A program made the position numbers and the translations under genes. Of a stretch of 64,000 bases of DNA, positions 27,552 to 36,723 are shown piece by piece; the first letter of the stretch is position 1; every line of letters begins with the position of its first letter. Location: positions 52,004 through 116,003 of the forward strand of contig JAPPAB010000076.1 of assembly GCA_026705765.1 (NCBI GenBank). Direction: 5' to 3'. The notes beneath the pieces were generated by a model. The model made no database searches. It had not been told where the DNA came from and saw nothing but the letters and a program-made list of their open reading frames with translations. The DNA is from Gemmatimonadota bacterium (lineage in GTDB: Bacteria > Latescibacterota > UBA2968).

Positions 27552-29099
27552 ATGACCAGATGCAGACTGCCCATCGGCATTCAGACCTTCCGCAAAATTC
27601 GGGAGGAGAACTTTTACTATGTCGATAAAACGGCCCACATACGGCGACTGATGGACGAGGGTACGCACTATTTTTTATCGCGTCCGAGACGCTTTGGCAA
27701 AAGCCTATTTCTGGACACGCTGAAAGAACTGTTTGAGGGCAATGAACCGCTGTTTGAAGGACTTCATATCCACGGCCACTATGACTGGTCTATTCGCTAT
27801 CCTGTACTGTGCCTCGACTTTGGCAGGGGCAATTTCAAAGAAGCGGGCTACCTGCAGGCGAATGTGATGGAACAACTCGCAGCCATAGAACGTCGGGCGA
27901 AAATCGTTTCCGAATACACCACAGCCCCCGGACGCTTCGCATCTATTTTGGAAATCCTTCACGAAAAAGCAGGACAACGCGTTGTCGTTCTGGTTGATGA
28001 ATACGACAAGCCGATACTCGATGCTCTGGAAGAACCGGAGATTGCGCGCGACAACCGCGACTTTCTACGGGGTCTGTATGCCACGATCAAGTCCAATGAT
28101 GCCTATATCAAGTTCACATTTCTCACCGGCGTCAGCAAGTTTTCCAAGGTGCATCTGTTCTCTGGTCTCAACAATCTGAAGGATATCACGCTGGATGCGC
28201 GCTACTCGGCTATCTGTGGCTATACCGAAGAGGACCTCGATACAGTATTCGCCCCCGAACTGCCGGGTCTGGATCGGGATGAGATCCGCGACTGGTATAA
28301 CGGCTATAGCTGGCTGGGTGAGGAGAAGGTGTACAACCCCTTCGACATCCTTCTGCTCTTCGACAAGCGCACCTTCGGCACGTATTGGTTTGAGACAGGT
28401 ACGCCTACCTTCCTCATTGAAACCCTGTTCAAACGTCAGGTCAGTTCCCTGAAACTCGACGACATGATCGGCAGTAGCGACTTGCTATCAACTTTCGATG
28501 TGGATGAAATTGCGACCGAGGCCCTGTTATTTCAAACTGGGTATTTGACCATTACCAGTGAGGAAAATCTCGGCGGCACGTCATTCTATCGGTTGGGTTA
28601 TCCCAATCGGGAAGTACGCGAGAGCCTCAACCGAAGCCTGTTGCGCTATCTGGTGAAAGACCCGTCGCGGCAGATGGAGAACAGCGTGCAACTCTACCGC
28701 CTGCTGGAAGCCAATGACTTTGCCAGTCTCGAGACCTTATTCCACGCCTTCTTCGCCAGTATTCCTTATGAGTGGTACACCAACAACGATATCGCCAATT
28801 TTGAAGGCTACTATGCCAGCGTGTTCTATTCCTATTTCGCTGGCCTGGGTCTCAATATCACAGTAGAAGATAGCAGCAGCCAAGGGCGTGTGGATATGGC
28901 TGTTCATTTCAACGATAACATCTACCTATTCGAGTTCAAGGTGGTAGAGTTGGCGTCCGATGGTGCCGCAATGGCGCAATTGCAGGCAAAGGGATATGCG
29001 GACAAATATCGGGGTCTGGATCAGCCGATTCACCTGATCGGGGTAGAGTTCAGTAAGAACACCCGCAACATAACGGCCTTTGAAGTTGTACGTGCGTGA
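27552..29099 (+). CDS. AAA-ATPase-like protein with C-terminal PD-(D/E)XK nuclease domain (PF09820/PF08011 type)
   Basis: A 515-residue cytoplasmic protein. The N-terminus (IGIQTFRKIREENFYYVDKT) and the Walker-A-like RPRRFGKS (44-51) define the AAA-ATPase-like family. VVLVDEYDKP is the Walker B. The C-terminal quarter has the nuclease core GRVDMAVHFNDNIYLFEFK, with Asp and E-x-K in place. The family is abundant and often multi-copy in Bacteroidetes, clostridia and uncultured bacteria, and its function is unsettled; mobile-element or defence roles have been proposed. It sits at the right edge of the accessory island and ends at a strong terminator. Confidence 0.88.
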   Translation: MTRCRLPIGIQTFRKIREENFYYVDKTAHIRRLMDEGTHYFLSRPRRFGKSLFLDTLKELFEGNEPLFEGLHIHGHYDWSIRYPVLCLDFGRGNFKEAGYLQANVMEQLAAIERRAKIVSEYTTAPGRFASILEILHEKAGQRVVVLVDEYDKPILDALEEPEIARDNRDFLRGLYATIKSNDAYIKFTFLTGVSKFSKVHLFSGLNNLKDITLDARYSAICGYTEEDLDTVFAPELPGLDRDEIRDWYNGYSWLGEEKVYNPFDILLLFDKRTFGTYWFETGTPTFLIETLFKRQVSSLKLDDMIGSSDLLSTFDVDEIATEALLFQTGYLTITSEENLGGTSFYRLGYPNREVRESLNRSLLRYLVKDPSRQMENSVQLYRLLEANDFASLETLFHAFFASIPYEWYTNNDIANFEGYYASVFYSYFAGLGLNITVEDSSSQGRVDMAVHFNDNIYLFEFKVVELASDGAAMAQLQAKGYADKYRGLDQPIHLIGVEFSKNTRNITAFEVVRA

Positions 29100-29184
29100 T
29101 TTGCCATCTATAAGATATAAATATTGCCCGGCGCTTTTAACTTTTGTGGGAATACGAACACACCGTAAAGAAGTATTGCAAGCC

Positions 29185-29226
29185 AATGGCCTGCTCTGAA
29201 TAATACAGAGTAGGCCATTTTTATTT
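29185..29226 (+). terminator. rho-independent terminator
   Basis: A 14-bp stem with one mismatch (AATGGCCTGCTCTG with CAGAGTAGGCCATT), a seven-base loop, and a following T-rich tail (TTTTTATTTTATT). It follows the AAA/nuclease gene by 86 bases. Confidence 0.85.
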
Positions 29227-29314
29227 TATTTGACCAACAGAAATACTTTGCCATACCTGTTTCCCCGTCCTATCTTGTCCCGTCCCTGAATTCACCCTTA
29301 TTCCGGAGCACCTT

Positions 29315-30766
29315 ATGGCTCGCAACCTCCTTTTAATCACCACCGATCAACAGCGCTGGGACAGCCTCCCCTGTTACGGCCTCGACTTTATGCAAACTCC
29401 CAACCTCGACCGCCTTGCACGCGAAGGCATGGTATTTGACCACTGCATTGTCCCCTCCCCCGTATGCGTACCTTGCCGCGCGTCCATCATGAGCGGGCAG
29501 TACCCCAGCGTAACCGGCGTACTCGGCAATGGCAACTGGCTACCCGATCACGTGCCGACATGGCCGCGCATCATTTCGCAGACCGGACGGCGCACCGCAG
29601 CCATCGGCAAAATGCACTTTCACCCCTGGGATTCGCTCCAGGGCTTTGACGAACGCATCATGGCCGAAGACAAACGGCATATTTTCCTGCCCGACCATCA
29701 CGTACAATTTCTCGCTGCACACGGCCTCGACCGACCGCACCCCACCACATTGCCGGGATATTACGAAAATCTGGGCGCATCCATCACACCACACGAACGC
29801 AAATTTCACGTCGATGGCTTTGTCGGCGATCAGGCAGCCGAATGGCTCCAACAAAACGGGAGCGATCCCTTTGCCGCATGGGTCAGCTTTCCCGGACCCC
29901 ACGACCCCTACGATCCCCCCGAAGACATGGCCCGTATGTATGCCGACGCGCCCATACCCGAACCCGTCGGTTCCCCAGAAGAACTCGCCGACAAACCACC
30001 CGCCCAAAGAGACCGCGGTCGCGGCAGCCTGTCCAACTCCATGTTCCGCCTGGACTATTCAAAAGCCACGCCAGAACACTACCGCAAATGGCGTGAGCAC
30101 TACTACGCGAACATCAGCCTGATAGACGAAGGCATTGGCAAAATCATCGCCGCGCTCGAAGCTCATGGCGTACTCGACGACACCCTCATCATCTTCACCA
30201 GCGATCACGGCGACGCATTAGGCGATCACGGCCTGCCCTTCAAAGGCTTCTTTTACGACAGCATGTCTCGCGTTCCCCTCATCATGCGCGGTCCCGATAT
30301 CCCCGCCCATCAGCGCGCACCGGGCCTCGTCAGCATCATCGATCTCGTACCGCTCTTTTATCACGCCTGCGATGCCGAAGCACCTAATATACTTCAAGGC
30401 GAAGACATTCGCCCGCTATTCAAAGACCCCACCGCGACCATCCGACAGGCTGCATTTTGCGAAATCGGTGGTCGCGCTATGGTGAGAACCGAACGCTACA
30501 AATACGCGCACTACGCCGATGGATCTGCCGAACTCTACGACCTCGAAAACGATCCCGACGAAATTGTCAACCGCACGGGCGACGCGCAACTCTCCCATAT
30601 TGAAAACGACCTCAAATCCCGCTTGCTCGAACACTGGATCGACAACCAGAAACACCAATCAAACTATGTCTCTGCCCCACAATACTGGGTGCGAGAAGCT
30701 CTTGAAGCCGATTACAAAAAACAACAGGAAGAAGGCGGCGACCTGCGTTACAGACCGCTGTATTGA
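29315..30766 (+). CDS. type I sulfatase (CVPCR active site)
   Basis: A 483-residue sulfatase. The core opens LLLITTDQQRWDSLPCYG. The formylglycine site is C51-V-P-C-R followed by ASIMSGQYP. The mid-protein metal motif is IIFTSDHGDALGDHG and the C-terminal family segment is RYKYAHYADGSAELYDL. No signal peptide, so predicted cytoplasmic. GGAG is seven bases before the ATG. It is the first gene of a plus-strand set with an enolase-superfamily enzyme 12 bases later and a Gfo/Idh/MocA oxidoreductase. This suggests desulfation followed by dehydration or oxidation of a sugar acid (inference). Confidence 0.93.
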   Translation: MARNLLLITTDQQRWDSLPCYGLDFMQTPNLDRLAREGMVFDHCIVPSPVCVPCRASIMSGQYPSVTGVLGNGNWLPDHVPTWPRIISQTGRRTAAIGKMHFHPWDSLQGFDERIMAEDKRHIFLPDHHVQFLAAHGLDRPHPTTLPGYYENLGASITPHERKFHVDGFVGDQAAEWLQQNGSDPFAAWVSFPGPHDPYDPPEDMARMYADAPIPEPVGSPEELADKPPAQRDRGRGSLSNSMFRLDYSKATPEHYRKWREHYYANISLIDEGIGKIIAALEAHGVLDDTLIIFTSDHGDALGDHGLPFKGFFYDSMSRVPLIMRGPDIPAHQRAPGLVSIIDLVPLFYHACDAEAPNILQGEDIRPLFKDPTATIRQAAFCEIGGRAMVRTERYKYAHYADGSAELYDLENDPDEIVNRTGDAQLSHIENDLKSRLLEHWIDNQKHQSNYVSAPQYWVREALEADYKKQQEEGGDLRYRPLY

Positions 30767-30778
30767 AAGGAGTTCTCC

Positions 30779-31918
30779 TTGAAAATCACCGATGTCGAAA
30801 CCATTCAATTCAAATATATCGCCAACACCGAACAGGACAGCGATGGACACGGACATCCAGGTCCCGAACGCGAAGCCGTTCAAACCCTGCTCGTAATTTC
30901 AACCGACGAAGACATATCCGGGTACTGGTTTGGCGCAAATGCACGGGTGATCAACAGCATGGTCAAGCCAGAACTCATTGGCAAAGACCCCTTTATGCGC
31001 GAACAAATCTGGCACGACCTCAACCACCGCCAGCGCATCAACTCAGACACGATAACCGACAAAGTCATCATGTCCGTTGACCTCGCCCTCTGGGACCTGG
31101 CAGGCCGCGCCGTCAATCAACCCGTTTACAAATTGCTCGGCGGGTACCGCGACAAAGTGCCCGCCTATGCCTCTACCATGTGCGGCGACGACCTCGAAGG
31201 CGGCCTGGCCACGCCCGAAGACTATGCCCGCTTTGCCGAATGGTGCATGAAACGCGGGTACCCCGCCTTCAAACTCCACACCTGGCAGCCCCCTTACGAG
31301 GGTGCCCCCAGCGTCAAACGCGACCTTGAAGCCTGCGATGCCGTGCGCGAAGCCGTCGGTCCCGACGTGCCCCTCATGCTCGATCCCTATCACTATTACG
31401 ACCGCGAAGCCTCGCTCGCCCTGGCAAAAGGACTTGAAAAACTCGACTATTACTGGATGGAAGAACCCATGGACGAACACAGCATGTCGTCCTATGTCTG
31501 GCTCTGTGAGCAAACATCTTTACCAATATGTGGTCCCGAAACCTGCGAAGGCAAAATGTATGTCCGCGCCGAATGGATCAAAGCCGGAGCCTGCGATATT
31601 TCTCGCTGCGGCGTCGGCGATGTGGGCGGACTGACGCCCCTCATGAAAACCGTTCACCTGTGCGAATCCTTTGGGATGCGCTGCGAAATCCACGGAGGCG
31701 GTCCCGGCAATTTGCACGCCCTGTGCGCCATGACCAATGGCGAATTTTACGAACGCGGCCTCCTCCACCCCTTCATCGACTTCGACGAACACGCGCCCTG
31801 GCTGCACGAACACGGCGAACCCATGGACGACCAGGGATTCGTCCACGTTCCCCAGCGTCCGGGATTGGGCATGAACATCAACTGGGATTATATCGAAAAA
31901 AACAGGATCGGGATGTAA
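30779..31918 (+). CDS. enolase-superfamily enzyme (mandelate racemase / sugar-acid dehydratase type), TTG start
   Basis: A 379-residue TIM-barrel enzyme that abstracts a proton alpha to a carboxylate, as sugar-acid dehydratases do. Likely catalytic and metal residues are Lys165 and His167 in FKLHTW, Asp202 in LMLDPYH, Glu228/229 in WMEEP, Glu254 in GPETCEG and His305 in CEIHGGG. The start is a TTG at 30779 with AAAGGAG at good spacing; no ATG or GTG fits, and the protein begins at the usual first strand (KITDVET). It sits between a sulfatase and an oxidoreductase. The exact substrate is not deducible, though galactonate- or rhamnonate-type acids are reasonable candidates. Confidence 0.88.
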   Translation: MKITDVETIQFKYIANTEQDSDGHGHPGPEREAVQTLLVISTDEDISGYWFGANARVINSMVKPELIGKDPFMREQIWHDLNHRQRINSDTITDKVIMSVDLALWDLAGRAVNQPVYKLLGGYRDKVPAYASTMCGDDLEGGLATPEDYARFAEWCMKRGYPAFKLHTWQPPYEGAPSVKRDLEACDAVREAVGPDVPLMLDPYHYYDREASLALAKGLEKLDYYWMEEPMDEHSMSSYVWLCEQTSLPICGPETCEGKMYVRAEWIKAGACDISRCGVGDVGGLTPLMKTVHLCESFGMRCEIHGGGPGNLHALCAMTNGEFYERGLLHPFIDFDEHAPWLHEHGEPMDDQGFVHVPQRPGLGMNINWDYIEKNRIGM

Positions 31919-32008
31919 GGATGGAAGGATGTTCAGGATGCCCCCCACATCCACCCAAAACAAGATCAGTATAATCCCCTACCTCAAAAAAAATAAAGGA
32001 GAATTTTT

Positions 32009-33169
32009 ATGGACAAAGTACGCATCGGCATTATTGGCATCGGCAACATGGGGAGTGGACATAGTCTTTATTTGCACCCGGGCGAGGTATCCAATGCCGA
32101 ACTAACCGCCATCTGTGACATAGATCCCGACCGCATCAAGTGGGCGCGCGAAAATCTTGGCGAAAATGTCCGTACATTCAATAGTGCCGACGATCTCATG
32201 GCTTCTGGAACCGTCGATGCCGTCATCGTCGCCACACCGCACTATCTCCATCCGCCGCTGGCAATTCAGGCTATGAACAGCGGGTTGCATGTACTCATTG
32301 AAAAGCCCGCAGGTGTTTATACCAAACAGGTCGAAGAAATGAATGCTGTAGCTGAAAAAAGCGACCGCGTCTTTGGCCTCATGTTCAACCAGCGCACCAT
32401 AGGCGCGCACCAAAAACTCAAAGACCTGGTCGCATCGGGTGATTTGGGCGAAATTCAGCGCACGAACTACATCATCACCACCTGGTTTCGCTCGCAAAGT
32501 TATTACGACTCAGGCGGTTGGCGCGCAACCTGGGAAGGCGAAGGCGGCGGCGTCTTAATGAACCAGTGCCCACACAACCTCGACCTGTGGCAATGGATTT
32601 GCGGTATGCCCATCCGATGCAGGGCATTTGTCGGATTTGGCAAATACCACGAGATCGAAGTCGATGACGAAGTCACCGCCTATGTGGAATACGAAAATGG
32701 CGCAACGGGTGTATTCATCACCACAACAGGCGAAGCTCCCGGCACCAACCGTCTCGAAATCACTGGTGATCGCGGCAAAGTCGTCATGGAAGGTGGAAAT
32801 ATCACATTCTGGCGTACCCGCGAATCCGTCAGCAATTTCTGCAAAGAATACAAAGGCGGCTTTGGCAGCCCCGAAGCCTGGAAATGCGATATCCCCACGG
32901 GCAGCGGCGGCGAAGCCCATCGCGGCATCACCCAAAACTGGGTTGATGCCATACGTACGGGCAGTCCCCTCCTGGCACCCGGAGTTGAGGGAATCAAAGG
33001 CGTCGAACTCGCCAACGCCATGCTCTTATCCGCCTGGACAGACAACTGGGTAGATATCCCGGTTGACAGCGACCTCTTCTACGAAAAACTCCGGGAAAAG
33101 ATCAAAAACTCCAATACAACGAAAAGCGCGGAAGACAGTACCGTGCTCGACGTATCCGAAACGTATTGA
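32009..33169 (+). CDS. Gfo/Idh/MocA family oxidoreductase
   Basis: A 386-residue NAD(P)-dependent oxidoreductase. The Rossmann motif is RIGIIGIGNMGSGHS and the EKP motif is IEKPAGVY. GGVLMNQCPHNLDLWQW holds the conserved His of the family's active site. AAAGGAG precedes the ATG. It is third in the sulfatase-enolase-oxidoreductase set, 90 bases after the enolase-type gene. The substrate is unknown. The C-terminal 25 residues are a polar tail. Confidence 0.92.
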   Translation: MDKVRIGIIGIGNMGSGHSLYLHPGEVSNAELTAICDIDPDRIKWARENLGENVRTFNSADDLMASGTVDAVIVATPHYLHPPLAIQAMNSGLHVLIEKPAGVYTKQVEEMNAVAEKSDRVFGLMFNQRTIGAHQKLKDLVASGDLGEIQRTNYIITTWFRSQSYYDSGGWRATWEGEGGGVLMNQCPHNLDLWQWICGMPIRCRAFVGFGKYHEIEVDDEVTAYVEYENGATGVFITTTGEAPGTNRLEITGDRGKVVMEGGNITFWRTRESVSNFCKEYKGGFGSPEAWKCDIPTGSGGEAHRGITQNWVDAIRTGSPLLAPGVEGIKGVELANAMLLSAWTDNWVDIPVDSDLFYEKLREKIKNSNTTKSAEDSTVLDVSETY

Positions 33170-33180
33170 GGGGCTAACCG

Positions 33181-33221
33181 AAAAAAACGGGGGCCGATTC
33201 TCAAGTAAAGAACCGACCCCC
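33181..33221 (-). terminator. rho-independent terminator for the sixA-like gene
   Basis: On the minus strand the hairpin (about 13 bp, GGGGGTCGGTTCT with AGAATCGGCCCCC) is followed by seven T residues. It also sits just after the plus-strand oxidoreductase, where it lacks a T tract in that direction. Confidence 0.7.
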
Positions 33222-33257
33222 ACGCGGAAGCTGACTGATGAATAAGTTACAGCCACG

Positions 33258-33746
33258 TCAAATCGACTTAGGCACCTCAAAAAACACCAGATCCCCCGAC
33301 ACTGCATCCGACCAATCGTCAATCGGCAGATCAATACCCGCAACACCACACGTCGGCACATTGGCAAAAGCCGATCCCGTGAGTTCATTGACCAATACGG
33401 TCATATCCGGGTTGTGTCCTATCACCATAACCTCTCGATACCGATTATCGACCTCTCGAATCAAATCCAGCACATCCCCACTGTGCCCCGAATAAATGCG
33501 CTCGTGCCATGTAATCCGTTTTTTGGAAAAATTGAGAGATTTGCGCAACCGCTTGACAGTAGATCGCACGCGCTTGGCCGTGCTACACAACAAGTAATCT
33601 GGTTCGACCTTCCACGCCTGCTTCAGATACTTGCCCATGCGCTTCGAATCCCTTCTTCCGCGCTTGTTCAGGGGCCGATCAAAATCAGCCAACCCTGCAT
33701 AACTCCAATCCGACTTGGCATGACGCACGATATAGAGCCGTTTCAT
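33258..33746 (-). CDS. sixA: SixA-type phosphohistidine phosphatase
   Basis: A 162-residue histidine phosphatase of the short SixA form, which removes phosphate from phosphohistidine proteins. The RHG-equivalent motif is LYIVRHAKSDW, followed by RPLNKRGRRDS. The second-half motifs are YSGHSGDVLDLI and VMVIGHNPDM with the second catalytic His. I start it at the ATG at 33746, which has a GGAGGAGG site six bases away; the open frame begins at 33779. It lies between a plus-strand operon end and the BNR_4 gene and is terminated by the hairpin at 33181-33221. Its target here is unknown. Confidence 0.85.
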   Translation of the reverse strand: MKRLYIVRHAKSDWSYAGLADFDRPLNKRGRRDSKRMGKYLKQAWKVEPDYLLCSTAKRVRSTVKRLRKSLNFSKKRITWHERIYSGHSGDVLDLIREVDNRYREVMVIGHNPDMTVLVNELTGSAFANVPTCGVAGIDLPIDDWSDAVSGDLVFFEVPKSI

Positions 33747-33790
33747 AAAGCCTCCTCCGTTGAGGTTGTACATACGCAACCAATGGGCTT

Positions 33791-35374
33791 TTACTTCGGA
33801 AGAATATAAAGCCTCAAGTCACTCGGCGGTGGGATCTCCTCTCGGGGCAGGTCTCGATTGCGCCCCAGCGTTTCCCAGCGCAAGAGATATCGCTCCCCGG
33901 GCCTTGTGCCCGACCCCCGCGCCCAGCGCGTATTGATCCTCATACCCGGATACTGAGAAGTCAATCGCGCCAACTCCCCGGGTATCGCACTCGGGGGCGG
34001 CGGATACGTCCCGATCACCTGCATAGTTTGGGGATCCAACTTCCAGATTCCCCGACCTTCTTTTACATGAATATAACTCATACTCAGGCCCCCATCGGAT
34101 GCCAAATTTACGCTACCCAACCGAATCTCTGCAACAATTGATCCACCCCCTCCGAATTCCCACCGATAAGTCCAATCACTTACCTTATGCACAACCCATT
34201 CGCCGTATTCCAACCGGGCACAATAGGCTTGCGTATATCCACTTTCGTCGTGCTTGTGATAACTGATCACCGGGCGTTTCTGGTGATCAAAACCCAATGA
34301 CTGCGTCATATTGATCATTCCGCCCCTCGGCGGCACGGGATCGACGATAGCACCGCTTTCTATCGTAATCGGCAACTCCAGCGCATCGCCGCCACCTGTT
34401 TCCCAGGCGACCAGATCGCGGCTGCGAGCATAGGAGATATCGTGATTGGTTGCAGCATCGGGTGTATCGCGCCACATCCAGATCATGTGGAACATCCCAT
34501 CGGGACCTTTCTGGGGGCTACGTGCGTACGCATTCATCCGCCCTAACCCATCCAATAACGGCGTATCGTGTAATCGCCGCCATGTTCTGGTCTCAGCATC
34601 GTAGATATTGTAAAATTCAACCGCATTGCCACTACTGCCGTCTCGATATCGGAAAATCAATTCATTATTGGGACCGCGCATAAACACGGGATACGTGCAG
34701 CGGTCTTCATTTTGTCCCACCATCGAATCAATGCGCTCAAAACTCGTCACATCGAGTGGCCGCGTTGTGCGAAAGTAAATCAGCGGATCCACATGCATAT
34801 TCCCGCTCAGATGGATATGATCGTCGGTATCAATAGCCATGGTCAAGTAATTGTGGGTATCCCATCCGGTTTCCGACGACAGTCGGCCTCGGTTTTCCAG
34901 CCATACACCTCTGGGCTGTTCAAATGTCCATGTCTCTGCATCTAAATTTCTCATCCCCACCGTCATTTTGCGGTCGGCATCATAAAATGCGACAAATTGA
35001 ACATCGCCATAAGTCAACAAGTCAAAACTAACGGGATGCCCGGCCCATACCTTCGAGATAAATAACGAGCCGAGAATTTTCCTATTATCCGTTGGTGCCG
35101 TTGGGCCAGACACTGTTTTGCCAAAATTTGCTGCAAAACGCAAAAAATCGTCAAACCCAATCTCGCCATCGCCATCCAGATCAAAACGATCTTCGTAATT
35201 CTCATCGCCCTGGCGCGCCCCGAATCTGGTCACAAAAAGCAAAAAATCGGAAAAATCAACCACGCCACTATTGTCAAAATCTGGACTGGAAACTTGTTCT
35301 AACGCGACATTAGCACGAAGAGGTTGGATCAGAAGCACAATGGATAGCAAGGCAAAGGTTATGTGCCAGCGCAT
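33791..35374 (-). CDS. exported BNR_4-type seven-bladed propeller protein with N-terminal dockerin-like EF-hand pair; possible polysaccharide lyase
   Basis: A 527-residue protein with a signal peptide (1-21, ending LRANV). Two EF-hand loops follow (DFDNSGVVDF at about 32 and DLDGDGEIGF at about 66), the dockerin-like pair. From about 100 onward it is a beta-propeller of the BNR repeat-containing family, with DTHNYLTMAID and HIHLSGNMHVDPL as its most conserved parts. The same family includes ulvan lyases of PL24/PL25, which use histidines in this region. The lyase role is therefore plausible but not proven, and it fits the many sulfatases in the window. It is transcribed toward sixA. Confidence 0.7.
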   Translation of the reverse strand: MRWHITFALLSIVLLIQPLRANVALEQVSSPDFDNSGVVDFSDFLLFVTRFGARQGDENYEDRFDLDGDGEIGFDDFLRFAANFGKTVSGPTAPTDNRKILGSLFISKVWAGHPVSFDLLTYGDVQFVAFYDADRKMTVGMRNLDAETWTFEQPRGVWLENRGRLSSETGWDTHNYLTMAIDTDDHIHLSGNMHVDPLIYFRTTRPLDVTSFERIDSMVGQNEDRCTYPVFMRGPNNELIFRYRDGSSGNAVEFYNIYDAETRTWRRLHDTPLLDGLGRMNAYARSPQKGPDGMFHMIWMWRDTPDAATNHDISYARSRDLVAWETGGGDALELPITIESGAIVDPVPPRGGMINMTQSLGFDHQKRPVISYHKHDESGYTQAYCARLEYGEWVVHKVSDWTYRWEFGGGGSIVAEIRLGSVNLASDGGLSMSYIHVKEGRGIWKLDPQTMQVIGTYPPPPSAIPGELARLTSQYPGMRINTRWARGSGTRPGERYLLRWETLGRNRDLPREEIPPPSDLRLYILPK

Positions 35375-35396
35375 GGCCTCTTACTCCTATCGACAG

Positions 35397-35430
35397 AAAA
35401 AGGGCTTGCGATTCATGTATCACAAGCCCC
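35397..35430 (-). terminator. terminator of the pfk-gap-pgk-tpiA-secG-tRNA-Leu run
   Basis: On the minus strand an 11-bp stem (GGGCTTGTGAT with ATCGCAAGCCC, one G-U pair) is followed by TTTTTCTG. It lies 12 bases beyond the tRNA 3' end. Confidence 0.88.
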
Positions 35431-35441
35431 TGTTTTTATTC

Positions 35442-35530
35442 TGGTGCCGAAGAGGGGATTCGAACCCCTACACCCTTTCGAGTACTGCCCCCTCAAGACA
35501 GCGTGTCTACCAATTCCACCACTTCGGCAC
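35442..35530 (-). tRNA. tRNA-Leu (anticodon GAG)
   Basis: Read on the minus strand, the acceptor arms GTGCCGA and TCGGCAC pair fully, and the 3' CCA is encoded. The anticodon arm is CTGTC-TTGAGGG-GGCAG with anticodon GAG. A long variable arm of the class II type is present, and the T arm contains GGTTCGAATCC. It follows the secG stop by five bases, so it is probably cut from the same transcript. Confidence 0.95.
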
Positions 35531-35535
35531 AAAAT

Positions 35536-35925
35536 CTACGGCGCCGTACTGCCGGTATCGGCCGGTGCTGTTTGGGTTGTTCCTTCGGTGGGTGTCGTTT
35601 CTGGAAAGGTCAAAGGTTGAGGAATTTGCTGCATGGGCATCTGACCGTCTTCCATTAATCGCTCAGCAGCCGTTGACGGTACAGAATCCGTCGAACGCCC
35701 CGCGTACCAAAGCCCGATACATGTCAGCGCAAAAATAATCCCCACATACGTCGTCACTTTCGCCAGCATGGGCACGGCACCACCACCGCCAAACATCGAT
35801 GTGCCACCTCCCATACCGCCAAAAGCACCGCCGGACAGCCCACCACTTCTGCCGGGCTGCATCAAAATAACCAGAATGAGCACCGCACAAACTATCACAT
35901 GAACAATCAAAAGAAAAATTTCCAT
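35536..35925 (-). CDS. secG: preprotein translocase subunit SecG
   Basis: A 129-residue membrane protein and accessory subunit of the SecYEG channel. Two hydrophobic helices (about 4-22 and 53-75) flank the family's glycine-rich cytoplasmic loop (LMQPGRSGGLSGGAFGG, then SMFGGGG). The C-terminal tail of about 50 residues is rich in Pro, Thr and Gln and extends beyond a minimal SecG. It lies eight bases after tpiA and immediately before tRNA-Leu(GAG), an order also known in proteobacteria. Confidence 0.93.
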   Translation of the reverse strand: MEIFLLIVHVIVCAVLILVILMQPGRSGGLSGGAFGGMGGGTSMFGGGGAVPMLAKVTTYVGIIFALTCIGLWYAGRSTDSVPSTAAERLMEDGQMPMQQIPQPLTFPETTPTEGTTQTAPADTGSTAP

Positions 35926-35933
35926 ATCGCCCT

Positions 35934-36689
35934 CTATATAGCCGCTTTCACAATAGCGGCAAAATCCTCAGCTTCCAACGAAGCCCCGCCGATCAACCCC
36001 CCGTCAATATTGTCCTGCTCAAACAACTCCGCCGCATTATCGGGCTTCACAGACCCGCCGTATTGAATGCGAACCCCCTGTGCGACATCGCCGTCATAAA
36101 GTTGATCCAACACTTCGCGGAGAAACGCATGGACGGCCTCTGCCTGTTCCGGCGTTGCCGTCAGTCCCGTACCAATGGCCCAAACAGGCTCATAAGCCAG
36201 GGTAATCCCCCGCACATCGTCAGCGGATATGCCATCCAGAGCACCCCGCGTTTGCGTCTCAACCACCTGCTCAGTCACATTGGCCTGGCGCTCATCAAAA
36301 GACTCACCAATACACACAATAGGCTTCAAATCAGCACTCAGAGCAGCCTTTAAGCGGCGGTTGACAGTATCGTCTGTTTCGCCAAAAAACTGCCGCCGTT
36401 CAGAGTGACCTAATATAACGTATTCACAACCGCAAGTCAACAGCATGGGAGCCGAAACCTCACCCGTAAAAGCACCCTCAGCCTCCCAGTACATATTCTG
36501 AGCACCCAGCCCTACGCCAGTGCAGCACACCACACTTGAAACCCGTTCCAGCGCTGTAAAAGGCGGACATATTGCCACATCCACACCCTTCACTCCCGAA
36601 ACCGCATCCACCACGCACTGCGCAAGCATTTCTGCCTCATCAGGTGTTTTATTCAGCTTCCAATTTCCCGCCACAAACGGCGTTCTCAT
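35934..36689 (-). CDS. tpiA: triosephosphate isomerase
   Basis: A 251-residue TIM-barrel enzyme interconverting dihydroxyacetone phosphate and glyceraldehyde 3-phosphate. Catalytic residues are Lys11 (GNWKLNKT), His95 (GHSERR) and Glu167 (AYEPVWAIGTG). The length is standard. AAGGAAG precedes the ATG. It lies 34 bases after pgk and 8 before secG, in a co-directional glycolytic run. Confidence 0.97.
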   Translation of the reverse strand: MRTPFVAGNWKLNKTPDEAEMLAQCVVDAVSGVKGVDVAICPPFTALERVSSVVCCTGVGLGAQNMYWEAEGAFTGEVSAPMLLTCGCEYVILGHSERRQFFGETDDTVNRRLKAALSADLKPIVCIGESFDERQANVTEQVVETQTRGALDGISADDVRGITLAYEPVWAIGTGLTATPEQAEAVHAFLREVLDQLYDGDVAQGVRIQYGGSVKPDNAAELFEQDNIDGGLIGGASLEAEDFAAIVKAAI

Positions 36690-36723
36690 TACAACTTCCT
36701 TTCAGTATTAAAATACGCACCTA

